Below are positions 26,220-36,343 of a stretch of 64,000 bases of DNA, piece after piece. The notes beneath the pieces were generated by a model. The model worked only from the letters and a program-made list of their open reading frames with translations, was not told the origin of the DNA and did no database searches. Every line of letters begins with the position of its first letter. Position 1 is the stretch's first letter. This stretch comes from Cycloclasticus pugetii PS-1 (GTDB lineage Bacteria; Pseudomonadota; Gammaproteobacteria; Methylococcales; Cycloclasticaceae), in assembly GCF_000384415.1 (NCBI RefSeq), contig NZ_ARVU01000001.1, forward strand, positions 2,294,001 to 2,358,000, written 5' to 3'. Position numbers and translations under genes: made by a program.

Positions 26220-28589
26220 TTAGTTACTTTCTTGCACCGTTCCTTCTCTGTCTTTAAGCGGATAAATGAAACTTGCCAGCGCCGGAATAAGAATAATAGC
26301 GCCCAACATATTCACGAAGAACATATACGCTAACAAGATACCCATATCTGCCTGAAACTTAAGATCTGAGAAGTACCAAGTTGCCACACCAATCGTCATC
26401 GTCACTGATGTAAAGACAACTCCTGTTCCCACCTCTTTTAACGATTCATAATACGATTTCTGTAACGACTCTCCCATTGTCATGTGAGCCCTCATCCGTG
26501 CGAACAAATAGATGCCGTAATCAACCCCTACGCCAACACCCATTGCTAATACAGGCAAGGTAGATACTTTCAAACCTATCCCTAAATAAACCATGACAAC
26601 GTTTGCTAAATAAGCAACTAGAGCCAAGGGTACAACAATACATATTGTTGCTCTGATAGACATAAATGTTACAAAGCAGAAAATACCCACTGCCGCAAAC
26701 AAAATAAGTTCTATTCGAGCTTGCGCTTTAGCCACAATTTCATTTGTTGCCGCCATGATGCCTGCATTACCCATCGCAGGTACAAAGTCGACATGCTCAT
26801 TTGTATTGAGCTCTCTGAAATTTTTGACTGCATCCATTACACGGTCTAATGTTTGCGCTCGATGGTCTGTAAGATAAATTGTTACCGGCATAATCGTACA
26901 ATCATTTGAAAATAATGCCTGAGACATCTCTACTCTGTAGATATTAGCCGATATCATTTTCTCATTCCGTGGGATACCCAAAAACTTAGGGTTCGCTTCG
27001 TAGTTACCAATATTACGCTCACGAATCACTTGAGACAGAGCCTTAACAGACTGCACGCCTTCAACATTTTGCATCTGCCAAACAAAGTCATCGATCGTTT
27101 GCATAATACTGAAATTAACACACGAACCTTTTTGATCGGCTTTTGCTAAGATCACCAATTCATCCAAGCCGACAGAAAAATTTTCCTGTATCGCATTAGC
27201 ATCCAAATTATATTGAGAATCTGGCCAGAACTCCGGTGCACCTGCTTCAACATCGCCGACAATCAATTGATCTTGAACTGATAAAGTGTAAACACTCAGG
27301 CCAAAGGCAAACACCAATACAATTGTTGCATACCGTCTATCTGTTAACTTTGAGAGCATTGCCCAAAAAGAATGGTCAGCGCCTTTAATACTTCCTTCAG
27401 CCCTTTTTAATTCCTTATCAGTCAATTTAATATACGACAATAAAATAGGCAGCATGATTTTATTGGTTAACAGCATCACCGCTACCCCAATACTAGCGAT
27501 TATTCCAAGCTCTCTAATGATAGGAATATCAATCAAGACAATAACGCCAAAACCTACTGCATCTGAAACTAGTGCTGTAGCACCCGGTATAAATAACTTA
27601 TAAAAAGCATGACGTGCCGCACCGACCGAATCTTCGCCATTAACAACGCCAATCCGCCAAACATTGGTCATTTGAATTGCATGACTAACGCCGATAGCTA
27701 GAATTAAAAACGGAACCAGTATTGACATAGGGTCAACACCGTAACCTAATATTTTGACCAACCCCAGCTGCCAACTGACAGAAATCAATGCTGTCGCAAT
27801 CACTGCCAGCGCCAGTTTCATTGAGCCTGCAAAAAAGTGTAGCAAAATAAAGGTAATGATTAATGTAATAACAAAAAAGCTAATTACGCCTTCTGCACCA
27901 TCAATCACATCGCCTATGAATGGCGCAAAACCAATAATATGAATAGCGGTTTCTTCTGTTTCATAAGTCGCTCTGATTTTGTCTAATTTTTCAGCAAACA
28001 ACTCATAGTCAATTTTTTCCTTTGTAATCGGATCAACTTCGACCAAATCGGCAATCACCAAAGCGCCCGATAGATCCTTCGCAACTGTTTTACCTATTTC
28101 AGAAGACTTAAAAAGATTACTTTTAACCTCTTCAATACGTTCAGGTGTTGCAATAAAGTCGGCGGCTACGATTCTTGAGCCCGTAAACCCTTCTTCACTA
28201 ACAGCGACATAGTTAACGTTTGGAGTAAACAATGAGGTTACGGTCCGCGCGTCAATACCATCCATCACTAAGACTTCAGACGTGATGCCTTCCAACACGG
28301 TAAAAAACTCGGGCGTAAACATCTCACCATCTTTATTCTCTACAAAAATGGTAATACGGTTTGCGCCACCAAATTCATCACGGTAATTTGTGAAGGTTTT
28401 CATGTACGGGTGTGACAAGGGGATAGCCTTATCAAACCCTGGAGACAACTGTTGATTGAACCCTTGATAGGATAAAAATACTGTTACCAATAGACCAAGA
28501 GTTAAGAATAATAAACGATGCTTCAATAAAGCATCTGCCATAAAATCAGAAATATTATGCACTAAGGTTGATTCATGTTTAATACTCAT
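26220..28589 (-). CDS. RND superfamily (MMPL-type) transporter
   Basis: A 789-residue inner-membrane protein with an N-terminal span, a large periplasmic loop, a block of membrane segments, a second loop and a second block, the usual RND duplication. Segments such as DPMSILVPFLILAIGVSHAIQ and GVGVGVDYGIYLFAR carry the Asp residues of transmembrane segments 4 and 10 used for proton coupling. Its start overlaps the stop of the YCF48-like gene (TAATG). With DUF1302 and DUF1329 it forms a module often found beside hydrocarbon, steroid or terpene catabolism. Movement of hydrophobic molecules is assumed; the direction is unknown. Confidence 0.9.
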   Translation of the reverse strand: MSIKHESTLVHNISDFMADALLKHRLLFLTLGLLVTVFLSYQGFNQQLSPGFDKAIPLSHPYMKTFTNYRDEFGGANRITIFVENKDGEMFTPEFFTVLEGITSEVLVMDGIDARTVTSLFTPNVNYVAVSEEGFTGSRIVAADFIATPERIEEVKSNLFKSSEIGKTVAKDLSGALVIADLVEVDPITKEKIDYELFAEKLDKIRATYETEETAIHIIGFAPFIGDVIDGAEGVISFFVITLIITFILLHFFAGSMKLALAVIATALISVSWQLGLVKILGYGVDPMSILVPFLILAIGVSHAIQMTNVWRIGVVNGEDSVGAARHAFYKLFIPGATALVSDAVGFGVIVLIDIPIIRELGIIASIGVAVMLLTNKIMLPILLSYIKLTDKELKRAEGSIKGADHSFWAMLSKLTDRRYATIVLVFAFGLSVYTLSVQDQLIVGDVEAGAPEFWPDSQYNLDANAIQENFSVGLDELVILAKADQKGSCVNFSIMQTIDDFVWQMQNVEGVQSVKALSQVIRERNIGNYEANPKFLGIPRNEKMISANIYRVEMSQALFSNDCTIMPVTIYLTDHRAQTLDRVMDAVKNFRELNTNEHVDFVPAMGNAGIMAATNEIVAKAQARIELILFAAVGIFCFVTFMSIRATICIVVPLALVAYLANVVMVYLGIGLKVSTLPVLAMGVGVGVDYGIYLFARMRAHMTMGESLQKSYYESLKEVGTGVVFTSVTMTIGVATWYFSDLKFQADMGILLAYMFFVNMLGAIILIPALASFIYPLKDREGTVQESN

Positions 28590-29557
28590 TATTTACCACC
28601 CCTGTCTGATTTTGTTAATTCACTGATTGACATTTTTTCAATACCGCCCGACATTGATGATAAATAAACATTCTCACCGTGAATAGTTAGCGCGGTGTAG
28701 TCGGCCCGGCTCTTACTTTCTACTGTATTCACCAATTCACCTTGACCATTAATCACCAAAATAATCCCACCACGTCCAACGACTAAAAGATTTTTAGCAT
28801 CATCTGTTATCGCTGAGCCCAATAAAAACTGATCTGTTTTACTATTAATTTTTTTCCATTCTAAAGTCTCAGAATCAAGCAAATATAAGTTGCCACTCAT
28901 GCCAAAAACCACAAAATCCTTTGCTAATTTATTAACACCAAAAAACGAGCCTTCATAAGGAGAAGGCACAACTTGCCAATTCGAAAATTTATCTTTTGAA
29001 TAAAAAATTCCACCACGTTCAGAAACAACCAGCGATGTATCCATAATTTGTTCGATCGCAAAGAGATGATTTTGATACCATTCTTCTACGGATAATAACG
29101 TCAACTTCCACGTTTCTCCCGCATCTTCGGTTACCCAAAGCTCGCCATCTGTGCCTAGTACATAACCCTGCTGAGGGCTAACAAAGTTTACCGACATATA
29201 AAACCGTTCTTCTTCCGGTTTATAACGCTTTATAACCCAAGTTTCTCCGCCATCCGTTGTTTGCAAAATAGTCGATTCATGGCCAACAATCCAACCCGTT
29301 GTTTTTGAGGAAAATGATACCCCCGTTAACGTCACATCTACTGGCGACTTAATTTGTTTCCAAGATTTTCCGCTATCAGTCGAACTTAAAATAATGCCTC
29401 TTTCTCCGACGGCAAAAACTTTATCTTCATTAACATCTAAATCAAGGAAAATTGCTTTCGTTGATAATGGCATCTCCAATGCTGGTCTAGCAAGGGTTTC
29501 CGCAAACGCAGAACCACTCATCAACAGCATTAGACATAAAATAATTCTTAACATCAT
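28589..29557 (-). CDS. YCF48/BNR-repeat exported protein
   Basis: A 322-residue protein with a clear signal peptide (cleavage near ...SGSAFA-ET). It has repeated blade motifs of the photosystem II stability factor type: SSTDSGKSWKQI, QTTDGGETWVIKR, VTEDAGETWKL. This predicts a periplasmic beta-propeller. Such proteins accompany RND and DUF1329 genes in many non-photosynthetic bacteria, where their job is undefined; scaffolding of the transporter is plausible. Translationally coupled to the RND gene. Confidence 0.85.
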   Translation of the reverse strand: MMLRIILCLMLLMSGSAFAETLARPALEMPLSTKAIFLDLDVNEDKVFAVGERGIILSSTDSGKSWKQIKSPVDVTLTGVSFSSKTTGWIVGHESTILQTTDGGETWVIKRYKPEEERFYMSVNFVSPQQGYVLGTDGELWVTEDAGETWKLTLLSVEEWYQNHLFAIEQIMDTSLVVSERGGIFYSKDKFSNWQVVPSPYEGSFFGVNKLAKDFVVFGMSGNLYLLDSETLEWKKINSKTDQFLLGSAITDDAKNLLVVGRGGIILVINGQGELVNTVESKSRADYTALTIHGENVYLSSMSGGIEKMSISELTKSDRGGK

Positions 29558-29584
29558 AATTATTACCTATAAAATTCAAAAAAA

Positions 29585-29613
29585 GACCGAAGCTAAACTG
29601 TCTAGCCTCGGTC
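29585..29613 (-). terminator. Intra-operon hairpin between DUF1329 and YCF48-like genes
   Basis: An 11-base stem with one G-U-type mismatch (29585-29595 with 29603-29613), 7-base loop. Reading leftward, it is followed by a U-rich stretch from the A-run at 29574-29584. It probably attenuates transcription so that the two outer genes are made in excess over the YCF48/RND pair. Confidence 0.65.
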
Positions 29614-29646
29614 CTAATCTAATCATTTAAAACAACGCTGCGCTTC

Positions 29647-31107
29647 TTATCTCCGGCCAAACTTTCTTAAGCCTTGCGGTGTAAAAATGTCAATGTTGAA
29701 GCCAATATCTTCTTCTTTTGATACCACTTTCTGACCACCAAAGCCCATTTCTTTACCTGCTTGGTACTGCCAGTATGGGAAGGTTGTGTATCGGCCATTA
29801 ATCAAGTCCACTTGCATATCGCCTAATGGACCTGCGACATTTGGTCCAGGAATGAAGGCATTGTATTGCTCACCCACACGCCATAAACGATCTTTCGCAT
29901 CATATGCTTCAAATGCGACACCTAACCAAGTATCTTCATCAAAATAAGCGGTATGACGTTTATAAAGATGACGCTGCCCTTCTTTTAATGTCGAATCAAG
30001 AACCCATACACGGTGCAACTCATATCGAACAACTTCTGGGTTGATATGCTCTTCTCCAAAAATTTCATCAAAAGGCAAGTCTTTATTACCTAGTTTGTAA
30101 TTGTTGTATGCAACATATATTTCCTTTCTAACAGGTTTAGCATAATCAAAGCGGGTATGTTTACCACCAAAATAGTGCATCCAACGACTGGCTACTGTTC
30201 GCTGACCATCTGACGCAAATGATGGGCTATCATGGAAACCAATTTCCGGTGCTTTACGAACACGGCGTTGTCCTGGAACATATAAATAAGTTTGAAAATC
30301 AAAATCATTTACATAGTTACAGCCACCAAATACTAAGCCTGATGAACGCGGTGGTTTTTCAACCTGCCAAGAGTCACACAACATAGCGATGCCATCACGG
30401 TTGTACCATTTAACACTTCTGATTTCTGAATCTGCTGAAAACCAATAAGGAGAAATCGTCCGCTGCCGAATAATCACGTCGGTACGGTTTCCATTTGAAT
30501 CGATTAAAGCACCATTAATCATTCGGTCATTTGCAAGCCCTTTGAAAGAAAAAAAGTGGTTATATGCTGCTTCTGCACCTGATTTAGGAATCGGAAACGG
30601 GATACCGCCACCAGCAATATTGTTCTTTAAGCAAACTTTTGATTCCGTTGCATATTCATCACACATTTCAACATTTTTTGCTTGTGCCATGGTTGCATCG
30701 TAGACCCATTTATCGTATGCACCTGTACGGTGAGTAGGGTATACATGCATTTTATAGCTGTCAGGATATTGCTTAAATAAACCAATTTGGCCAGCCGTTA
30801 ATTTATCCATGTGCTCTGTATAATTTTGAGCTGTAATGGTAAATAATGGTTTTTCGTCTGCAAAGGGATCTGCCAAACTATCAACAGTTCCTCCAGCAGG
30901 TATCGGCATCGGTTCACTATTCCATGCAGGAATTGTACCTTCAGCATTGCCGGCTCTCACCGCCCCCATTGGGGTTAACTCAGTATCATTAATGCCCAAT
31001 TTAGCTTCTTCTTCGGCAGTTAACTTTGCCATCGCTAAGCCGGGCAATAATGCCGCTGACAGCACAATGCCTATGGTTTTTTTAGTTCTTGATGTTAAAA
31101 ATTTCAT
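29647..31107 (-). CDS. DUF1329 envelope protein
   Basis: A 486-residue protein with a signal peptide (cleavage near ...PGLAMA-KL) and the family's conserved start LTPMGAVRAGNAEGTIPAW. LolA/LolB-like folds have been proposed for DUF1329 and it is typically paired with DUF1302, as here, 53 bases downstream. Likely periplasmic or outer-membrane-associated and involved in handling lipophilic compounds; the function is not established. Direct repeats of about 10 bases at 31118-31141 lie just before its ATG and provide several SD-like AG-rich stretches. Confidence 0.88.
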   Translation of the reverse strand: MKFLTSRTKKTIGIVLSAALLPGLAMAKLTAEEEAKLGINDTELTPMGAVRAGNAEGTIPAWNSEPMPIPAGGTVDSLADPFADEKPLFTITAQNYTEHMDKLTAGQIGLFKQYPDSYKMHVYPTHRTGAYDKWVYDATMAQAKNVEMCDEYATESKVCLKNNIAGGGIPFPIPKSGAEAAYNHFFSFKGLANDRMINGALIDSNGNRTDVIIRQRTISPYWFSADSEIRSVKWYNRDGIAMLCDSWQVEKPPRSSGLVFGGCNYVNDFDFQTYLYVPGQRRVRKAPEIGFHDSPSFASDGQRTVASRWMHYFGGKHTRFDYAKPVRKEIYVAYNNYKLGNKDLPFDEIFGEEHINPEVVRYELHRVWVLDSTLKEGQRHLYKRHTAYFDEDTWLGVAFEAYDAKDRLWRVGEQYNAFIPGPNVAGPLGDMQVDLINGRYTTFPYWQYQAGKEMGFGGQKVVSKEEDIGFNIDIFTPQGLRKFGRR

Positions 31108-31117
31108 CCTATCTCCT

Positions 31118-31141
31118 TAAACTCTCTTAAACTCTCTTAAA
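31118..31141. repeat. Short direct repeats in DUF1329 leader
   Basis: TTAAACTCTC occurs twice in tandem with a partial third copy. On the transcribed strand this gives repeated GAGAG elements immediately before the DUF1329 SD, so copy changes by slippage could alter translation. Confidence 0.5.
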
Positions 31142-31160
31142 TTATTTTAATTAACAATAT

Positions 31161-32861
31161 TTAGAATGAGTAACTAATATTTGCTTGTATGAAATCACGA
31201 TCCGTACGGCCGTTTAAGCGACTACCCGCTTGATTTAGCATGCCATTTCCGCCATCGAACATAGTCCAACTAACACCACCCGTCCATGTTCCCCCGCCGT
31301 ATCCAAAGTTAGCACCAATTGTTAACGCTTTTCGGTCATCAACAAATAGGGGAACAATTTCATTGGAAACACCTTCAACATCGTATTTAAATGCGATAAA
31401 AGGAGAAACGGATGCGACATTAAACAATGCTGCTTCATAAGTAAGACTTTGCTTAATTTGGAAGCCCCAAAAGCTCTCAGTCACTTGAGGATTAAACACT
31501 GATCTAAAGGCACCACCAACAATCGGCTCATTTTTGGTTGGCAAATCATCAACCCAGCCATACGCAACTTCTAGTAAGGTGCTATTAGCATCTGCATCCA
31601 TAAAGCCAACACCCCAAATACGTTGGAAGGTCATTTGCATTTGATGCCTATCAACGAAGTCATATCCAGTTACCTCGTCACCTACCGCACAAGTACCACA
31701 TAGTCCTAAGCCTGCTGGAAATGGGCCTGCTGCTCCTAATCCTGATAGCACCCCACCAGTCATTTGTATCGGCGCATCTTTTCTTACGTGGTACTCACCG
31801 CCTATCGCCCAGCCAGAAATATTGGTATTAAATGACATACCAATACGCTCAATATTCTCTACGTATTCTAAAAAGAATTGACCGGTTCCGTAAAATGTTG
31901 AGATCATCGGTGTATGGTCATGAAGACTTTGGTAATACAACGCGAGCTCTGTTCCACCAAATACTTCTGGAAAGAATTTACGAATTGCCAAACCATATTG
32001 ACCACCTTCAGCAAACTTATCACCCACTCTTACTAAAGAACCACCTACTAGACCGCAATCATCTAATTGATCAGGCGAAATACAGGCTCCAGAAGGCGCA
32101 CCAAAAGGTAGGTTAGCTGCACCTGTGGCCACACCGCCGACAACACCATCACCTGCCGTATCAAAACCACCGCCTGCACCTACTGCATCGAGGGTAGTAA
32201 AGTATGAGCCTGCTGGATCTAATTGAACTTGGTCAAATTCAAAAAGGTAGAAAGATTCAATAGACCACTCGTCATCAATATTCCATGAAACATAAGCAGC
32301 ATTTGTACCAATAAATGCATCCTTAAGTGCAAGCCCAGGCTGTCTTAGTTTGTTTACGTCAACAGTATTAATATCATTAATTGAGCCTTGAATAAAGGTA
32401 TTCTCACCCCAGCTAATAACCTGCTTACCAACCCTTATGTTAACTTGATCATTATCACCAAAATAGCCATAAAACATTAAGTCAGTTAGTGACAAATCAC
32501 GCGCTAATTTATCATGCGCTTGGTCAGCTAAATCTTCATTATCATACGCATAGTCATAAAAATAATTACCTCGCGCCAGCATGCCATAATCGCCATACTC
32601 TAAGCTTAATGTACTAGATCCACGGATAGAATTACTGAACACATCGCCAGCATCTTTAAAAATTCTATTACCATGCGCGCCGAAATTATCACTATCGGCA
32701 TCTTCTGTACGCATTGAAATACCATACGTTACATCCGTATCAAAAGAACCTCTTAACTCACCTTTATGAAAACTAAAAGCGTGTGCTGTGCCTATTTGAG
32801 ACAATAATAACGCCGAGCTTAGCGCAACACCTGCACTCGATTTTATAATCGATTTCTTCAT
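31161..32861 (-). CDS. DUF1302 outer-membrane beta-barrel protein
   Basis: A 566-residue protein with a signal peptide (cleavage near ...GTAHA-FS). It shows alternating-residue strands throughout and a C-terminal ...ISYSF ending in Phe, the outer-membrane barrel signature. The GKQVISWGENTFI segment is typical of DUF1302. Probably an outer-membrane channel or lipid-binding barrel for hydrophobic substrates, heading the DUF1302-DUF1329-YCF48-RND operon. An FNR-like box lies about 100 bases upstream. Roles in uptake or export are both possible. Confidence 0.9.
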   Translation of the reverse strand: MKKSIIKSSAGVALSSALLLSQIGTAHAFSFHKGELRGSFDTDVTYGISMRTEDADSDNFGAHGNRIFKDAGDVFSNSIRGSSTLSLEYGDYGMLARGNYFYDYAYDNEDLADQAHDKLARDLSLTDLMFYGYFGDNDQVNIRVGKQVISWGENTFIQGSINDINTVDVNKLRQPGLALKDAFIGTNAAYVSWNIDDEWSIESFYLFEFDQVQLDPAGSYFTTLDAVGAGGGFDTAGDGVVGGVATGAANLPFGAPSGACISPDQLDDCGLVGGSLVRVGDKFAEGGQYGLAIRKFFPEVFGGTELALYYQSLHDHTPMISTFYGTGQFFLEYVENIERIGMSFNTNISGWAIGGEYHVRKDAPIQMTGGVLSGLGAAGPFPAGLGLCGTCAVGDEVTGYDFVDRHQMQMTFQRIWGVGFMDADANSTLLEVAYGWVDDLPTKNEPIVGGAFRSVFNPQVTESFWGFQIKQSLTYEAALFNVASVSPFIAFKYDVEGVSNEIVPLFVDDRKALTIGANFGYGGGTWTGGVSWTMFDGGNGMLNQAGSRLNGRTDRDFIQANISYSF

Positions 32862-32961
32862 GAAACTCCCCCTGTTTAATTTTTACTACACCTTTATATG
32901 TTGGTGTTGTAAAAAGCATACAGGCTTGAACGAGCAGCTGTTAGAAATTTTTCTCAAAAAA

Positions 32962-32975
32962 TTGACGCTGATCAA
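32962..32975. promoter_or_regulatory. FNR-like box upstream of the DUF1302 operon
   Basis: TTGAC-GCTG-ATCAA differs from TTGAT-N4-ATCAA at one position, and the flanking bases extend the symmetry (ATTGA...TCAAT). It is centred 107 bases upstream of the DUF1302 ATG, so its position relative to the transcription start is unknown. It is nested within a longer imperfect inverted repeat (32941-32990). Confidence 0.5.
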
Positions 32976-33011
32976 TTTTATTTTTTCTAACTACATGATT
33001 TTATTTACTCC

Positions 33012-34841
33012 TTATTCAACCGTTACTGATTTGGCAAGGTTACGCGGTTGGTCGACATCGGTTCCTTTAATAACCGCGACATGGTAGGCCAATAATTGCA
33101 GCGGTACCGTATAAATAATGGGAGCAACTATTTCATTAATCTCTGATACTCGAATAATTTTTAACCCCTTTACCTCTTCAAATATTGCATGTGTATCAGC
33201 AAAAACAAACAACTCGCCCCCTCTAGCCTGCACTTCTTGCAGGTTGGACTTCAGCTTTTCTAATAAATCATTGTTTGGCGCCACAGCAACAACCGGCATT
33301 TGGTCATCAACAAGTGCTAATGGCCCATGCTTTAACTCACCTGCTGGGTAAGCTTCTGCATGGATATAAGAAATCTCTTTAAGCTTCAAGGCACCTTCCA
33401 TTGCAACGGGGTATTGCTCGCCACGGCCCAAAAATAATGCATGGTGTTTATTACTAAACTGCTTTGCAAACTCAATAATGTCTGGCTCAAGACGAAGTAC
33501 TTCCGCCACTTGTTCTGGTAATACTTCTAATTGCCTGACGATTTCTATCTCTTTTTTATCATCAATTTTATGGTGCTTGCCCAACGCTATAACCAGTAGC
33601 AACAATGCTGTTAATTGTGTGGTAAATGCTTTTGTTGATGCCACACCTATTTCTGGCCCTGCTTTCGTCATCAATGCCCATTCGGATTCTCTAACTAATG
33701 AACTTTCAGGAACATTACAAATCGTTAATGTATGTGCATAACCAATATCCGAGGCGGCTTGGAGAGCAGCCAGAGTATCCGCCGTTTCTCCTGACTGTGA
33801 AATCGTGACAAACAATGTTTTCCTAATAACAATATGTGGCCTGTATCTAAACTCACTCGCCACTTCGATATGACAAGGTAGGCCAGCCACTGATTCAAAC
33901 CAGTACTTTGCTACCAGCCCTGCATGAAAACTAGTTCCACAGGCCACAATTTGGACTTCTTCAATGCTTCTGAACGCCTCCTCAGCATCTTTGCCAAAAC
34001 AATCTGATAATAATCGCCCATTTGCGATACGTCCTTCAAGGGTTTGTTTAAGTACCGCTGCCTGCTCAAAAATTTCTTTTTGCATGTAGTGGTCATACTC
34101 CCCTATACCAGCATCATTAACTTGTAATTTTGTTTTATTAATTTTGCGCTTAACCTGCCGGCCCTTGGCATCGTATATCGTCACACCCTTATGAGTAATG
34201 TCTGCCACATCACCATCTTCTAAATAAATAAAGTGCTCTGCTTCTCCCAACAAAGCAAAAACATCAGAGGCAATAAAATGTTCGTTATTGCCAATACCAA
34301 TCACTAAGGGGCTGCCTTTTCTTACTGCTATTAAATGATCATTATTACCTTTTTCAACAACGCCCAATGCATAGGCGCCCTCTAATGACTTAACTGTTTT
34401 TTGAACTGAAGTCAGCAAATCATTGGTTTTTTTATATGCATCAGACACAGCATGAACAATCACTTCTGTATCCGTGTCTGAATCGAATTGGTGGCCTGTT
34501 TCTAATTGCTGCTTACGTAATACTTCATAATTTTCAATAATGCCATTATGCACCAGTGCAACGTCACCACACATATGCGGGTGTGCATTAGTTTCTGAAG
34601 GAACACCATGCGTTGCCCAGCGGGTATGAGCAATACCGCAAAAGCCCGATAAAGGCTGAGCCTCAATTAACTCTTCAAGGTTTTTTACCTTGCCTACGGT
34701 GCGGCGCCTTTCGAGTTCATCATTATCCGTAACGATACAAACGCCGGCCGAGTCATAGCCACGGTACTCCAGTCTTTGAAGGCCTTTTACTAAAATATTC
34801 GTGATATCTCGTTGTGATACCGCTCCTACTATTCCACACAT
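33012..34841 (-). CDS. glmS: Glutamine-fructose-6-phosphate aminotransferase (isomerizing)
   Basis: A 609-residue protein starting MCGIVGAVS, whose Cys2 is the glutaminase nucleophile. It has two SIS domains (ACGTSFHAG, SQSGETADT) and ends KSVTVE. It makes glucosamine-6-phosphate, the entry to amino-sugar, peptidoglycan and LPS synthesis. It lies 10 bases after glmU in the conserved atp-glmU-glmS order. No glmS riboswitch or GlmZ-type leader is apparent. Confidence 0.97.
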   Translation of the reverse strand: MCGIVGAVSQRDITNILVKGLQRLEYRGYDSAGVCIVTDNDELERRRTVGKVKNLEELIEAQPLSGFCGIAHTRWATHGVPSETNAHPHMCGDVALVHNGIIENYEVLRKQQLETGHQFDSDTDTEVIVHAVSDAYKKTNDLLTSVQKTVKSLEGAYALGVVEKGNNDHLIAVRKGSPLVIGIGNNEHFIASDVFALLGEAEHFIYLEDGDVADITHKGVTIYDAKGRQVKRKINKTKLQVNDAGIGEYDHYMQKEIFEQAAVLKQTLEGRIANGRLLSDCFGKDAEEAFRSIEEVQIVACGTSFHAGLVAKYWFESVAGLPCHIEVASEFRYRPHIVIRKTLFVTISQSGETADTLAALQAASDIGYAHTLTICNVPESSLVRESEWALMTKAGPEIGVASTKAFTTQLTALLLLVIALGKHHKIDDKKEIEIVRQLEVLPEQVAEVLRLEPDIIEFAKQFSNKHHALFLGRGEQYPVAMEGALKLKEISYIHAEAYPAGELKHGPLALVDDQMPVVAVAPNNDLLEKLKSNLQEVQARGGELFVFADTHAIFEEVKGLKIIRVSEINEIVAPIIYTVPLQLLAYHVAVIKGTDVDQPRNLAKSVTVE

Positions 34842-34851
34842 ACAAGCCCTT

Positions 34852-36210
34852 TTAATCCTTCATCGGCTTCTTCCAGCCATTTAATGTTATTTGTTTTGCA
34901 CGAGTCACTGTTAGGGAATTAGCGGGAGCATCTTTTGACAATGTTGTTCCGGCACCTAAAGTAGCCCCTTCCTCTACTGTAACCGGGGCAACTAGTTGTG
35001 TGCCAGAGCCAATAAATGCACCATCTTTGATAGCGGTTTTATGTTTATTAACACCGTCATAATTACATGTAATAGTACCGGCGCCAACATTAACGAATTT
35101 ACCAACTTCAGCATCACCAATATAACTTAAGTGGTTTACCTTTGATCCCTCATCAATAGTTGCTTTTTTCACTTCAACAAAGTTGCCGATATGCACACCT
35201 TTTGCCAGCTCTGCACCAGGACGAAGTCGAGCAAAGGGGCCGATTGTACTATTTTCACCGACAACACAATTTTCTAATACAGAATTAGCTTTAATGACAA
35301 CACTATCAGCAATAATCGCATTTTCAATCACACAATTTGGCCCAATATGTACATTACTACCTAAGCTAACTGCCCCAATAAAAACATTATTGATATCTAT
35401 ATAAACGTCATTACCGGCTAACGTCAATTCACCTCGGACATCTATCCTCGACTTATCTGCAAGTGTAGCACCTAAGTTCATCAACGCTTTTGCCTTACAC
35501 AGTTGATAATATCTCTCAAGTTCATTCAGTTGTATTTTTGAATTAACACCTTGTACTTCAAATTCATCTAAAGCCTGTACTGTATTAACGCTAACACCTT
35601 CAGTAACCGCCATTTCAATAATATCTGTTAAGTAATATTCTCCCTGAGCATTACTATTATTTAATTTCCCCAACCAGTTTACTAAATGCTTCCCGTGAAC
35701 CGCCATAATGCCGGTATTAACCTCATTAATTTGTAATTGAACATCTGTCGCATCTTTCTGCTCAACTATCTTACAAACCTTATTACCCTCTCTAACGATT
35801 CGCCCGTAACCCATTGGGTTTTTGAGTGTTACCGTTAATAAAGACATAGACTTAGTACTAACCTGTGTAATCAACTTATGCAGTGTAGAACTGTGAATTA
35901 ATGGCACATCGCCATATAAAATTAATACAATATCGTCTTCAGCTATGTAATGTGATGCCTGCTTGACTGCATGGCCTGTTCCCAATTGTTCGGTTTGTTC
36001 AACCCAATTAATATCAAACTGCGAATGTTTCTTTTTAACCTCTTCGCCATTATGACCATAAACAACAACAACCTCACTGCTCAATGGTCTAGCTGACTCA
36101 ATAACGTGCTGTAACATAGGTTTTCCACCAATTTGATGCAACACTTTTGCTTTATTCGACTTCATCCGCGTGCCTTTGCCCGCAGCTAATACGATGGTTT
36201 TTATATTCAT
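34852..36210 (-). CDS. glmU: Bifunctional UDP-GlcNAc pyrophosphorylase / GlcN-1-P acetyltransferase
   Basis: A 452-residue protein: N-terminal uridylyltransferase with VLAAGKGTRMKS, then a left-handed beta-helix of hexapeptide repeats (for example IGPFARLRPGAEL) with acetyltransferase residues in NYDGVNKHKT. It produces UDP-GlcNAc. The length matches E. coli GlmU (456). Co-transcribed with glmS; a terminator separates it from atpC. Confidence 0.97.
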   Translation of the reverse strand: MNIKTIVLAAGKGTRMKSNKAKVLHQIGGKPMLQHVIESARPLSSEVVVVYGHNGEEVKKKHSQFDINWVEQTEQLGTGHAVKQASHYIAEDDIVLILYGDVPLIHSSTLHKLITQVSTKSMSLLTVTLKNPMGYGRIVREGNKVCKIVEQKDATDVQLQINEVNTGIMAVHGKHLVNWLGKLNNSNAQGEYYLTDIIEMAVTEGVSVNTVQALDEFEVQGVNSKIQLNELERYYQLCKAKALMNLGATLADKSRIDVRGELTLAGNDVYIDINNVFIGAVSLGSNVHIGPNCVIENAIIADSVVIKANSVLENCVVGENSTIGPFARLRPGAELAKGVHIGNFVEVKKATIDEGSKVNHLSYIGDAEVGKFVNVGAGTITCNYDGVNKHKTAIKDGAFIGSGTQLVAPVTVEEGATLGAGTTLSKDAPANSLTVTRAKQITLNGWKKPMKD

Positions 36211-36254
36211 TTTGATAATATTTCCAGATCAAGCCCTAGTTTAACAGGTATAAA

Positions 36255-36278
36255 AAAACCCGCCTATGGACGGGTTTT
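36255..36278 (-). terminator. Terminator of the atp operon
   Basis: The perfect 8-base stem AAAACCCG / CGGGTTTT around an 8-base loop, followed leftward by an A-run that reads as U's. It lies between atpC and glmU, so glmUS probably has its own promoter. Confidence 0.88.
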
Positions 36279-36343
36279 ATTTTTATATCCAACGATCTGC
36301 TACACAAACGGTAACTTCTCTTAGTAACTTATTTAAACCAAGC

